Shown: piece after piece, positions 1 through 6,215 of the stretch | How the letters are laid out: each line of letters opens with the position of its first letter | Position numbering within the stretch: position 1 is the stretch's first letter | From: Bacillota bacterium | Lineage (GTDB): Bacteria; Bacillota; Bacilli; Paenibacillales; NBRC-103111 | Assembly (NCBI GenBank): GCA_023391955.1 | Contig: JAEWAA010000467.1 | Location: forward strand, 1 to 11,429 | DNA length: 11,429 nt | Direction: 5' to 3' | Notes under the pieces: generated by a model | Seen by the model: the letters and a program-made list of their open reading frames with translations, nothing else | Told to the model about the DNA's origin: nothing | The model's database searches: none | Program-made: the position numbers and the translations under genes

Positions 1-1256
1 GTACCTAAGGAAACGCCGCTGGAAATCACGGCATTGGGCCGGGGAATCCCTCCAACCGTAACACTACCGGGCACAAAGGTGCCCCCTGAGGGAATGGCAT
101 CGGTAATAACAACATCCGTAGCATTGGCTGTGCCCGTATTGGTTATGGTTACCGTGTAGCGGATCGTATCGCCTAACAAGGCGCCGGTTACATTGGCGCT
201 TTTGCTCACATTGACTCGGGGGGCGTTAATGTCGATCTGGATAGCGTTGGCGTTAAGCACATAGGCGTCACCCGAAGTAGTAAGGCGGAGAACGGCAGTG
301 GTCTGGTTGTTGACCAGCGTGGAGGAAACATCCACATTGGTAATATCCCAGCCCTGCCTGCCCCCCACAATATTGGTGCCCGGCGCGCCGTTCGTCTGAT
401 TGCGGGTGCCGAAGGTTCCGGTAGTATCCAGTTGTCCCAGACTGTTATTAATCTGCGACGCAAAGAAGTTGGCGGCTAAGTTGTTAGGGCCCGAAAGGGC
501 AACCAGGGAATTAGCAGTGGGTCCGAACAACGCCTGGTCCCCTGTCCGGTTCGCGTCTCCCTCCTGGGCGCTGAATAATGCTCTCGCGCCTACTGTCCCC
601 GAGGTTGGTGTGGAGAAGCCGGTGATGGTGTTGGTTACCGGTGAGGAGTTGGCCTGAACCAGGACGGCTCCTGCCCGGAGCGACATGTTCCGGAAGGGCA
701 AACCCGGATTGGAATAGATAACGCCCAAGGTCCAGCCTGCATTGTTGGCGGTCGGGTCATTGCTGGTGACGATTGTGCCCACTACCCGCCCGGTGGTATA
801 GGTCCCTGAGCTCCCCTGGGCTACCAGTGTGGTCACATTGGCTGTTCTCACATAGCCCAATGCGCCGTTGCCCAGGTCGAACTGGTTGTATGTAGCGGTA
901 TCCGGCGTCACATCGAAGGTTCCGGCGGGAGTGGTGAAGGAAACAGGATTGTTGATGGCGGAGGACAAATTGACGTTTCCGTTGGAATACGTCCCGCCCC
1001 AAATCAACTCCGCATAAAGCACCGTGCTCCCCACCGGCATACTCAGAACAGCGGAGGAACTGTTGAGCAGATACTGGTCGGTAGTTCCAAAGGGATAGGT
1101 GCCGTAACGCAATGCAGTATTGATTGTGACGAAGGCTCCAATGCTGTCCTGCGTTCCGGGCACTCCGGAGGTGTCGGAACGGCTCAGACCCAGCGTATTG
1201 CCGGTAAAGACAACCGCGCCGGTAGCATTGACGGTGGAACGAACGATGAGTGGAAT
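1..1256 (-). CDS. DUF11-repeat surface protein, N-terminal part (3' end outside window)
   Basis: The minus frame stays open from the start to the left edge, about 418 codons, and is truncated by the window. Seen: an N-terminal region containing FTGNTLGLSRS, DSIGAF, STVLYAELIWGG, NNAGWTLGVIY, LFSAQEGDANRTGDQALFG and GGRQGWDITNVDVS. Near residue 340 it passes into a first DUF11 repeat (VNVSKSANVTGALLGD, YTVTITNTG). The composition is rich in Asn, Thr, Gly, Ser and Val, with no Cys and very little Lys. Family knowledge: such proteins are very long chains of DUF11 beta-sandwich repeats on Gram-positive cell or spore surfaces; their exact role is mostly unknown. No signal peptide is visible. Start choice: an ATT at 1256-1254 lies 8 bases after GGAGG and gives a protein beginning (M)PLIVR, the N-terminus I expect for this family. 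The in-frame ATG at 1271 adds five residues (MEVNI) but has no ribosome binding site. The methyltransferase lies upstream in the same direction. Family confident, start less so. Confidence 0.85.
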   Translation of the reverse strand, partial: MPLIVRSTVNATGAVVFTGNTLGLSRSDTSGVPGTQDSIGAFVTINTALRYGTYPFGTTDQYLLNSSSAVLSMPVGSTVLYAELIWGGTYSNGNVNLSSAINNPVSFTTPAGTFDVTPDTATYNQFDLGNGALGYVRTANVTTLVAQGSSGTYTTGRVVGTIVTSNDPTANNAGWTLGVIYSNPGLPFRNMSLRAGAVLVQANSSPVTNTITGFSTPTSGTVGARALFSAQEGDANRTGDQALFGPTANSLVALSGPNNLAANFFASQINNSLGQLDTTGTFGTRNQTNGAPGTNIVGGRQGWDITNVDVSSTLVNNQTTAVLRLTTSGDAYVLNANAIQIDINAPRVNVSKSANVTGALLGDTIRYTVTITNTGTANATDVVITDAIPSGGTFVPGSVTVGGIPRPNAVISSGVSLG

Positions 1257-1264
1257 GATATTCA

Positions 1265-1269
1265 CCTCC
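1265..1269 (-). promoter_or_regulatory. Shine-Dalgarno GGAGG that decides the DUF11 protein start
   Basis: On the minus strand the sequence reads ATGGAGGTGAATATCATT. The GGAGG overlaps the only nearby in-frame ATG (1271-1269), so it cannot serve that ATG. It sits 8 bases before ATT (1256-1254) and 5 before ATC (1259-1257). Spacing favours ATT as the initiation codon. A single-base sequencing error (ATG read as ATT) would look identical. Confidence 0.6.
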
Positions 1270-1310
1270 ATGAGAAAAATTCCGCATGGGCAGGCACACA
1301 AGAGGCGCGC

Positions 1311-1326
1311 CCATATCACTATATGG
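1311..1326. repeat. Perfect inverted repeat upstream of the DUF11 gene
   Basis: CCATAT-CACT-ATATGG has perfect 6-base arms with a 4-base centre. It lies in the 118-base gap between the methyltransferase stop and the DUF11 start, about 55 bases before the ATT. It could be a regulator site or hold a -10 element: the minus-strand reading CATATAGT is near the sporulation sigma-E -10 consensus CATACANT, but no good -35 partner is visible. Function unknown. Confidence 0.4.
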
Positions 1327-1374
1327 CAGACCTGTTTTCTTTTTGTTTGTCCTTTAGAACCTTATCCGGGAAAA

Positions 1375-2157
1375 TTAGTGATGAATTCGTGAACGTTTTT
1401 TGCGGCTGCGGTGGAGGAGCGGCTTCTTTTTGCGGAAGCGGGTGGGTGTGGAGGAGGTGGCGGCTGGGGCTATGACATGCTCCGCGTCCGCGGAGGTTTG
1501 GGAAGGATCGGCTTCCTCCCCGTCGGGCCAGCTCTCCCTTTCCAGACGCAAGCGGGAGGCGCAGACTGGCTCCGGGAAGGCTTGCCGGGCCAGCTTTTCC
1601 AGCTCCTCCGCAGCAACAGGCTCCTTCACGGCCACCAGATGATACATGATTTCATCCACCAGGTTGACCTGCAGGGATAAGAGCATTTCAAGCTCCTCTT
1701 GATCATAAAAGGGGGGGCGGAAGCTCTCGGCATAGAACAGCTCCATACGCAGCAGGCGGAAATCAAACGGAATGTCCAATCCTTCTCCGTAATCGGCAAC
1801 GGGTGGCGATACAGGGCAGTGGGGAGGCTGAAAAAAATCGCCGGTCCAATACCTGGGGGTCCGTTCGTCAAAACGGTGTTTGAGCAGCGGGTTGGAGATG
1901 TGACGGAAGCTATGGGCATAAGGAGCAAGAATACAGACAATGCCGCGATGGATCAGCACCCGGTGGATTTCCGACATGAAGCTCTGCCAATCATCCACAT
2001 GGGCAAAGCGGCAAACCATCACCCATTCCGCCGAGTTATCCGGAAGCGGTATCCCCTTGTTCAGATCCCATACCAGGTCAACCCCTTCCAGCTGCTTCTT
2101 GTCTATCCCGTAAAACCCCTCATGCTTGCTGCTGCCGCAGCCCAGATCAAGCTTCAT
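1375..2157 (-). CDS. Class I SAM-dependent methyltransferase
   Basis: A 260-residue protein. It begins directly with the SAM-binding motif I (LDLGCGSS, residues 3-10). An acidic residue follows at the end of the second strand (YGID, D19), and then a motif II/III region (DLNKGIPLPDNSAEWVM, 31-47; MSEIHRVLIHRGIVCILAPY, 61-80), as in Methyltransf_11-type enzymes. The substrate cannot be told from sequence. From about residue 205 the protein turns into a low-complexity tail that ends very basic (FRKKKPLLHRSRKKRSRIHH), which could bind nucleic acid or an acidic surface. ATG at 2157 is preceded by AAGGAG at 8 bases, so the start is well supported even though motif I begins at residue 3. It shares direction with the DUF11 gene 118 bases downstream, with no obvious terminator between them, so co-transcription and a surface-modification role are possible but unproven. 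Cytoplasmic; no membrane segment. Confidence 0.85.
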   Translation of the reverse strand: MKLDLGCGSSKHEGFYGIDKKQLEGVDLVWDLNKGIPLPDNSAEWVMVCRFAHVDDWQSFMSEIHRVLIHRGIVCILAPYAHSFRHISNPLLKHRFDERTPRYWTGDFFQPPHCPVSPPVADYGEGLDIPFDFRLLRMELFYAESFRPPFYDQEELEMLLSLQVNLVDEIMYHLVAVKEPVAAEELEKLARQAFPEPVCASRLRLERESWPDGEEADPSQTSADAEHVIAPAATSSTPTRFRKKKPLLHRSRKKRSRIHH

Positions 2158-2302
2158 CCGAATCGCTCCTTGCGTCAGGCGGATATCATGTGGCGCTTAC
2201 TTATATGCAATGCGGCAGGCGTAAAATTCATGCGTACCCTCTGACTCATTCTCCAAATTGGCAACAAAAGCTGAAAGCATGTACCTCCCTTTCGGAAACT
2301 TA

Positions 2303-2311
2303 TGGTATAAT
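2303..2311 (+). promoter_or_regulatory. Extended -10 promoter for the SGNH esterase gene
   Basis: TGGTATAAT is a perfect TATAAT with the TGn extension; such promoters can work without a good -35, and none is seen at 16-18 bases upstream. The predicted transcription start is near 2318, giving a leader of about 70 bases before the ATG at 2388. It lies in the divergent gap between the methyltransferase and the esterase. Confidence 0.6.
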
Positions 2312-2316
2312 GCACG

Positions 2317-2330
2317 TGTTACCGATAACG
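2317..2330 (+). promoter_or_regulatory. Operator-like palindrome (possible cre/LacI-family site) at the esterase transcription start
   Basis: TGTTACCGATAACG has a central CG flanked by near-symmetrical arms (TTAC-CG-ATAA), the layout of LacI-family and CcpA sites. Against the cre consensus TGWAANCGNTNWCA it mismatches at two positions (4 and 14). It covers the transcription start predicted from the TATAAT at 2306-2311, a position where a bound repressor would block initiation. Carbon catabolite control of a hemicellulose esterase would make sense, but this is inference. Confidence 0.4.
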
Positions 2331-2387
2331 CTTACGGCACCGCCTTTGATTCATCCATCTCATCTCACGAAAAAGGGGAGCAAGGAA

Positions 2388-3044
2388 ATGCGTTTTGAAC
2401 AAACTGTCGATGTTTTGTTTCAGGGAGATTCCATTACCGACACCGGCCGTAACCGGGCAGATGCGTACAGCCTGGGACATGGATATTCCGCCCGTGTGGC
2501 GGGCAAGCTGGGGGTTCGGCTGGCTGAATCCGCTCCTGTTTTCCTGAACCGGGGAGTCAGCGGAAATCGGGTTTCCGATTTGTATGCCCGTTGGAACGAG
2601 GACGCCATCTATCTGTATCCGGAGCGCTTGAGCATTCTGATCGGCGTTAATGATGCATGGCGGATCGTGAACGAACTCCCGGAGGGCGCCGCAGACCGGT
2701 TCGAAAGCTCGTACCGCCATTTGCTGGAGATTACCAAGGTTTATTTGCCGGAAACCGGACTTATTCTGATGGAGCCGTTTATTCTGAATTGCGGCGCTAC
2801 CCAGGAGCGTTGGGAGGAGTGGAAGAGTCTGGTGGGTACATACCAGGCAGTGGTTCGGCAGCTGGCGGAGGAATCGGGCGCTGTGTTCGTTCCGCTGCAG
2901 CAGGCTTTTGATGAGGCCTCCAAACGGGCGGCAGCCTCCTTCTGGACCGCAGACGGCGTCCATCCTACCGCGGCCGGACATGAGCTGATTGCCAGCGTTT
3001 GGATCGAGACAGTCCAGAATAGTCCGTTGGCGCTTCGTCCATAA
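2388..3044 (+). CDS. SGNH/GDSL hydrolase, Axe2-like acetylxylan esterase candidate
   Basis: A 218-residue cytoplasmic serine esterase, probably removing acetyl groups from xylo-oligosaccharides. Seen: block I FQGDSITDTGR with nucleophile S15; block II GVSGNRV with G59; block III IGVND with N88; block V DGVHPTAAGH with D189 and H192. All four catalytic or oxyanion positions are present. Length, motif spacing and phrases such as SGNxxxDLxARWxED match what I remember of Geobacillus stearothermophilus Axe2 (about 219 residues), an intracellular xylan acetylesterase; rhamnogalacturonan acetylesterase is the main alternative. Start: ATG at 2388 follows AAGGGGAG by 7 bases. The frame is open further upstream to 2190, but that would run through the promoter and lacks a binding site. 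There is no signal peptide. It converges with the GH31 gene at a shared terminator. Confidence 0.88.
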   Translation: MRFEQTVDVLFQGDSITDTGRNRADAYSLGHGYSARVAGKLGVRLAESAPVFLNRGVSGNRVSDLYARWNEDAIYLYPERLSILIGVNDAWRIVNELPEGAADRFESSYRHLLEITKVYLPETGLILMEPFILNCGATQERWEEWKSLVGTYQAVVRQLAEESGAVFVPLQQAFDEASKRAAASFWTADGVHPTAAGHELIASVWIETVQNSPLALRP

Positions 3045-3052
3045 ATATAGAA

Positions 3053-3093
3053 AACCCCCGGAGCTCCGCTATCATGCGGCGGTTCCGGGGGTT
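3053..3093. terminator. Hairpin terminator between convergent esterase and GH31 genes
   Basis: AACCCCCGGA (3053-3062) pairs perfectly with TCCGGGGGTT (3084-3093), and an inner CCGC/GCGG stem closes a 6-base loop. On the minus strand the hairpin is followed by TTTTCTATATTTAT, so it should end GH31 transcripts efficiently. On the plus strand the trailing sequence has few T, so termination of the esterase transcript is less certain. Confidence 0.8.
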
Positions 3094-3107
3094 CGTGTGT
3101 TATGACA

Positions 3108-5195
3108 CTATTCCTGCGCGGACTGCTGGTTTCCGGCGGCAGTGAATTGGTAACGGCAGCCTGTAAAATTACCGGTGCGGTCCACATGGACCCTGTTTTC
3201 TTGGTCCACTCCAACCTTAAGCCAATTATGCCGCCCTTCCCGGTATGCATAGGAAATTCCGTCATCTTCATATAAGAAGCATTCCCGGGCACCGGTACCG
3301 AAGGCATGCAGCTCCACCTGGAACACGGCATCGTCCCCCACAAACGGGAGAGATTGGGCCAACGGCAATAAGGTGCCGTCCTTCACGAATACGGGAATCT
3401 GCTCCAATCCCGGGGCGAGTGTGTAGGTTTGGCCTCCTTCATAGGTCCGGCGGGTCCAGAAGCAGTGCCACACACCCTCCGGCAAATAAACCTGGCGTTC
3501 CGTCGTGCCCGTTATGATGGGTGCCACCAGCAGGGAATCTCCCATCATATACGCATCGTCAATGCCGTAGGTTTGCGGGTCCTTGGGATAGTCCATCACC
3601 AAGGCGCGGAACGGCGGAAGCCCTTCTTCACTGTACCGGGCATAGGCCGTATACAGATAGGGGATCAGGGACATCCGGACCTGGAACAGGGTGCGGCACA
3701 GGTCACGGATTTCCTCATAATTAGGAAGGAACTCGCCGGCTACGTTTTTATCCCGGTCCACCTGCATCCAGGGCGGGTTGGGGATCCGCCAACAGTTCAG
3801 CAGAGCCATAGGCGAGAACACGGCTGTTTGGATCCGGCGGACCAGATCCTCCGGGGATTCCGCCTGGCGGACCTCGGGAGACCATAACAGTCCGGAGAAT
3901 CCGCAGTTGACCACTCCACGGATGAAGACCTTGTGGTTGTACAGATCACTGTACAGCACAAAAGGCAGCGGGGCCGCCATAGCGCCGGAGGCTCTCACCT
4001 GGGAGAGGGTCCGTTTGCCCGCCTCTTCGAAGGGGGCCAATATAGTCTGCTGGTAGAGGGTGCCCAACTGGTTATGCATCTGCTCACCGTCCATCCCGGA
4101 GGGAAAGTCCGCAATGTCCGGGAAGGACCAATTGGAGTGGACATAATCGGAGCTGTCGCATTCATCCAGCTTGAAGCCGGCAATTCCCTTGTCCACGAAG
4201 GTTTCCCGGTGATGCCGGGCAAATACGGCGGAGGCCTCCTCCACGGACAAATCGGGCACCAAACCTTCCCAGACCTCGTAATCTCCGGAATGGGGCTTCA
4301 GGCTTTCGTACATGGGAGAAGAGGGGTGTACGAAAAGATGCTCCCACAGGTTCACGCGGTAGTCCATGCCGTACAGCTCCTGGAGCATCGCTTCATGGTC
4401 CGGGAAACGGCCTTCGTCCCAGATGAAGGAGCAGGAATACGCCTTGGTCTGCCAGCCCGGCTCAAAGCCGAACACATCCACCGGCATGCCGTCCTCCCGG
4501 AAGGTGCGGGCCAGCCGCATCACATCCTCCTTCTTGGCGGCGCTGTAGGCGCGGTACCACATGCCCAAGCCCCACATCGGCGGTAGGGCGCCGCCGCCCG
4601 AGAACAAATTGTAGCGCTGCACCGCTTCCAGGAGTTCCGGCCCTTCGAAGAAATACACCTCAATTCCCTGTGCGGAGGGAATATCCACCGACACCGTACG
4701 GTTTCCCTCCGATACCTGGTAGCCGTACAGCTCAATTTCGGAGGTGCCGATGGCCTTCTGCTCCTGCTTCTTGTGCTCGGATTCTCCCTTGCGCAGATTG
4801 GTGCCGCAATAAAAGGCGGCATACCGGTTGGTATCCACCAGGACACCATAACCCTTGGTGGAAACATAGAAGGGAACAGGGGCATGGCTGTCTCCGGTGT
4901 CTGCGACTGGATCGCTGTTGACACGGATTACCTTTTTGCGGCCGGTATGGTCCACCGCATGCAGCTGCAGGCCGAAGCCATAGATATGCTCGTCTCCGCC
5001 AAGGGGCAGCTCAATGAGAATTCCCCTTGGTGTTGCCCGGATGGAAACCTCCTCCTCCGTAAACGGGGGTTTGCCCGGACCAGCCAGCTTCAGGAGAGCC
5101 TCTTCCTTGGCCGGGGCCCTGCGGTACCGGACAGGCGTATGCGGCTCAGGTTCACCAAAGCTTACTTTCCAAATGCCGTTTGCCACTTTTTCCAT
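3108..5195 (-). CDS. Glycoside hydrolase family 31 (alpha-glycosidase, substrate uncertain)
   Basis: A 695-residue, probably cytoplasmic, retaining alpha-glycosidase. Seen: an N-terminal mutarotase-like beta domain (about 1-195, with IYGFGLQLHAVD); a (beta/alpha)8 barrel beginning at PPMWGLGMWYRAY (205-217); the GH31 nucleophile motif AGFKLDECDSSDY with D344; a likely acid/base aspartate in VLYSDLYNHK (D417) before CGFSGLLWSPEVR (431-443); MMGDSLLVAP (550-559) and a beta C-terminal part with LYEDDGISYAY. The KLDECD and LLWSPEVR variants differ from the alpha-xylosidase (KTDFGE) and alpha-glucosidase (WxDMNE) versions I know. Alpha-xylosidase should therefore not be assumed; GH31 alpha-galactosidase-like or a beta-L-arabinopyranosidase activity is possible. 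No signal peptide. ATG at 5195 follows GAGGTG by 5 bases. It is divergent from the AraC gene, which likely controls it. Family certain, substrate not. Confidence 0.92.
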   Translation of the reverse strand: MEKVANGIWKVSFGEPEPHTPVRYRRAPAKEEALLKLAGPGKPPFTEEEVSIRATPRGILIELPLGGDEHIYGFGLQLHAVDHTGRKKVIRVNSDPVADTGDSHAPVPFYVSTKGYGVLVDTNRYAAFYCGTNLRKGESEHKKQEQKAIGTSEIELYGYQVSEGNRTVSVDIPSAQGIEVYFFEGPELLEAVQRYNLFSGGGALPPMWGLGMWYRAYSAAKKEDVMRLARTFREDGMPVDVFGFEPGWQTKAYSCSFIWDEGRFPDHEAMLQELYGMDYRVNLWEHLFVHPSSPMYESLKPHSGDYEVWEGLVPDLSVEEASAVFARHHRETFVDKGIAGFKLDECDSSDYVHSNWSFPDIADFPSGMDGEQMHNQLGTLYQQTILAPFEEAGKRTLSQVRASGAMAAPLPFVLYSDLYNHKVFIRGVVNCGFSGLLWSPEVRQAESPEDLVRRIQTAVFSPMALLNCWRIPNPPWMQVDRDKNVAGEFLPNYEEIRDLCRTLFQVRMSLIPYLYTAYARYSEEGLPPFRALVMDYPKDPQTYGIDDAYMMGDSLLVAPIITGTTERQVYLPEGVWHCFWTRRTYEGGQTYTLAPGLEQIPVFVKDGTLLPLAQSLPFVGDDAVFQVELHAFGTGARECFLYEDDGISYAYREGRHNWLKVGVDQENRVHVDRTGNFTGCRYQFTAAGNQQSAQE

Positions 5196-5241
5196 ATGGA
5201 CACCTCATGTATTGAATAGTAGAATAACCGGATTTATCTCG

Positions 5242-5247
5242 ATTATA
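5242..5247 (-). promoter_or_regulatory. -10 box of the GH31 promoter
   Basis: Reading the minus strand gives a perfect TATAAT in GCTATAATCG. The hexamer 17 bases upstream (AATTTC) is a poor -35, as expected for a promoter that depends on an activator such as the divergent AraC protein. The predicted start near 5235 leaves a leader of about 40 bases. Confidence 0.6.
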
Positions 5248-5250
5248 GCA

Positions 5251-5280
5251 TTGCCGTATGGGCAGAAATTATGGCATACT
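5251..5280 (+). promoter_or_regulatory. Putative araC-type gene promoter and operator, overlapping the GH31 promoter
   Basis: TTGCCG (5251-5256) and CATACT (5275-5280) are spaced by 18 bases and form a modest sigma-A promoter about 40 bases before the regulator's ATG. The same stretch holds an inverted repeat TGCC-GTATG-GGCA (5252-5264) and a direct repeat TATGGGCA / TATGGCA (5257-5264 and 5270-5276, 13 bases apart). It overlaps the -35 region of the GH31 promoter, so one bound protein could affect both genes. Confidence 0.4.
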
Positions 5281-5319
5281 ATGAGAAAATATCACTATTC
5301 TATCTTTCTGGGGTGCCTG

Positions 5320-6201
5320 ATGAATAAGCTGTTCGAGCCTGTCTATTTTGACCACTCCACCATGTTCTGGGATCACCGGATCCGTATCGAGAAGCACTTC
5401 AAGGGATATTACCACTGGCATCAATGCTGTGAATGTATGCTGGTTCACCAAGGCAAGGGGACGGTTGTCCTAAACCGGCAGACCTACCGGCTTCAGAAAG
5501 GGATGCTATTCTTTTTCCAGCCGTACCAGCTTCACCAGGTGTATGTGGAGGTATCTCCGGAGGAGCCTTATGAGCGGTCGATTTTCTATGTGGACCCGTT
5601 GGCGGCGGAGGAGCTGCTGCGGGAGTTTCCCGTCCGGCGGACCAGGTTCGAAGCGCTGTGCCGGGACAGCGGGCATCCCCATGCGTATGATCTCAAGTGC
5701 CATGCGGAACGGATGGAATGGGTGTTTGACAGCTATGCGCAAGCCCATTCCGGCGGCAGAGGAGAGGATGCGGAGGAGCTGACACTGTTTTTTCTGCAAT
5801 TTCTCCAGCATCTGCCGGAAGCTGCCTTTGCGGGCAGCGGCCAAACCGGCCAGCCCAAACCCTTGCGGGGAGCCCGGTATTCGGAGCGGGTGATGAGCTG
5901 GATTGAAGCGCATTACCATGAAAAAATCTCCATAGACCAATTGGCGGCAGCCCTTCATTTGTCCAACAACTATCTCTCCCGGATTTTCCGCGAGGAAACA
6001 GGAACCAGCATCAGCGATTATCTCATTGCCCGGCGGATTAAACAGGCCTGCCGGCTGCTGGACACTACGGACCTGCCGGTCAGTTTGATTGCAGATACCA
6101 TCGGCTATGACAACCCCTCTTATTTTATCCACCTGTTCAAGAAGGTTATGGGGGTCACACCCCTTAAATACAGATCAGCCCACAGCCGCACCCGCAGTTA
6201 A
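5320..6201 (+). CDS. AraC-family transcriptional regulator
   Basis: A 293-residue regulator. Residues about 15-90 form a cupin-like sensing domain (GYYHWHQCCECMLVHQGKGT, then FFFQPYQLHQVYVE), which usually binds a sugar. The last ~100 residues carry the two-helix-turn-helix AraC DNA-binding domain: ISIDQLAAALHLSNNYLSRIFREETG (203-228) and PVSLIADTIGYDNPSYFIHLFKKVMGVTPLKYR (253-285), the latter matching the family signature closely. Start: ATG at 5320 follows GGGGTG by 4 bases; an in-frame ATG at 5281 has no binding site, and the longer open frame back to 5014 lies inside the GH31 gene. It is divergent from GH31 and 14 bases upstream of the kinase gene, so it most likely regulates GH31, itself, and perhaps the downstream kinase and GH51 genes in response to a hemicellulose sugar. 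Confidence 0.93.
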   Translation: MNKLFEPVYFDHSTMFWDHRIRIEKHFKGYYHWHQCCECMLVHQGKGTVVLNRQTYRLQKGMLFFFQPYQLHQVYVEVSPEEPYERSIFYVDPLAAEELLREFPVRRTRFEALCRDSGHPHAYDLKCHAERMEWVFDSYAQAHSGGRGEDAEELTLFFLQFLQHLPEAAFAGSGQTGQPKPLRGARYSERVMSWIEAHYHEKISIDQLAAALHLSNNYLSRIFREETGTSISDYLIARRIKQACRLLDTTDLPVSLIADTIGYDNPSYFIHLFKKVMGVTPLKYRSAHSRTRS

Positions 6202-6215
6202 CGAGAGGAGAAACC

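Noticed and set aside
757..1314. A 185-codon minus-strand frame with its own ATG
   Set aside because: It is out of frame with the continuous DUF11 protein reading, and its translation (many Arg, His, Cys) is unlike any domain. It is a shadow.
1699..2244. A 181-codon plus-strand frame opposite the methyltransferase
   Set aside because: Antisense to a gene with a clear SAM motif and ribosome binding site; no recognisable motif of its own.
2319..2981. A 220-codon minus-strand frame opposite the esterase
   Set aside because: Antisense to the complete SGNH motif set; translation has no family features and no binding site.
3933..4586. A 217-codon plus-strand frame inside the GH31 region
   Set aside because: Shadow of the GH31 gene; GC-rich coding sequence keeps the opposite strand free of stops.
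5014..5319. A longer N-terminus for the AraC regulator
   Set aside because: It would overlap the GH31 coding region and span both promoters; the family starts near the ATG at 5320, which has a ribosome binding site.
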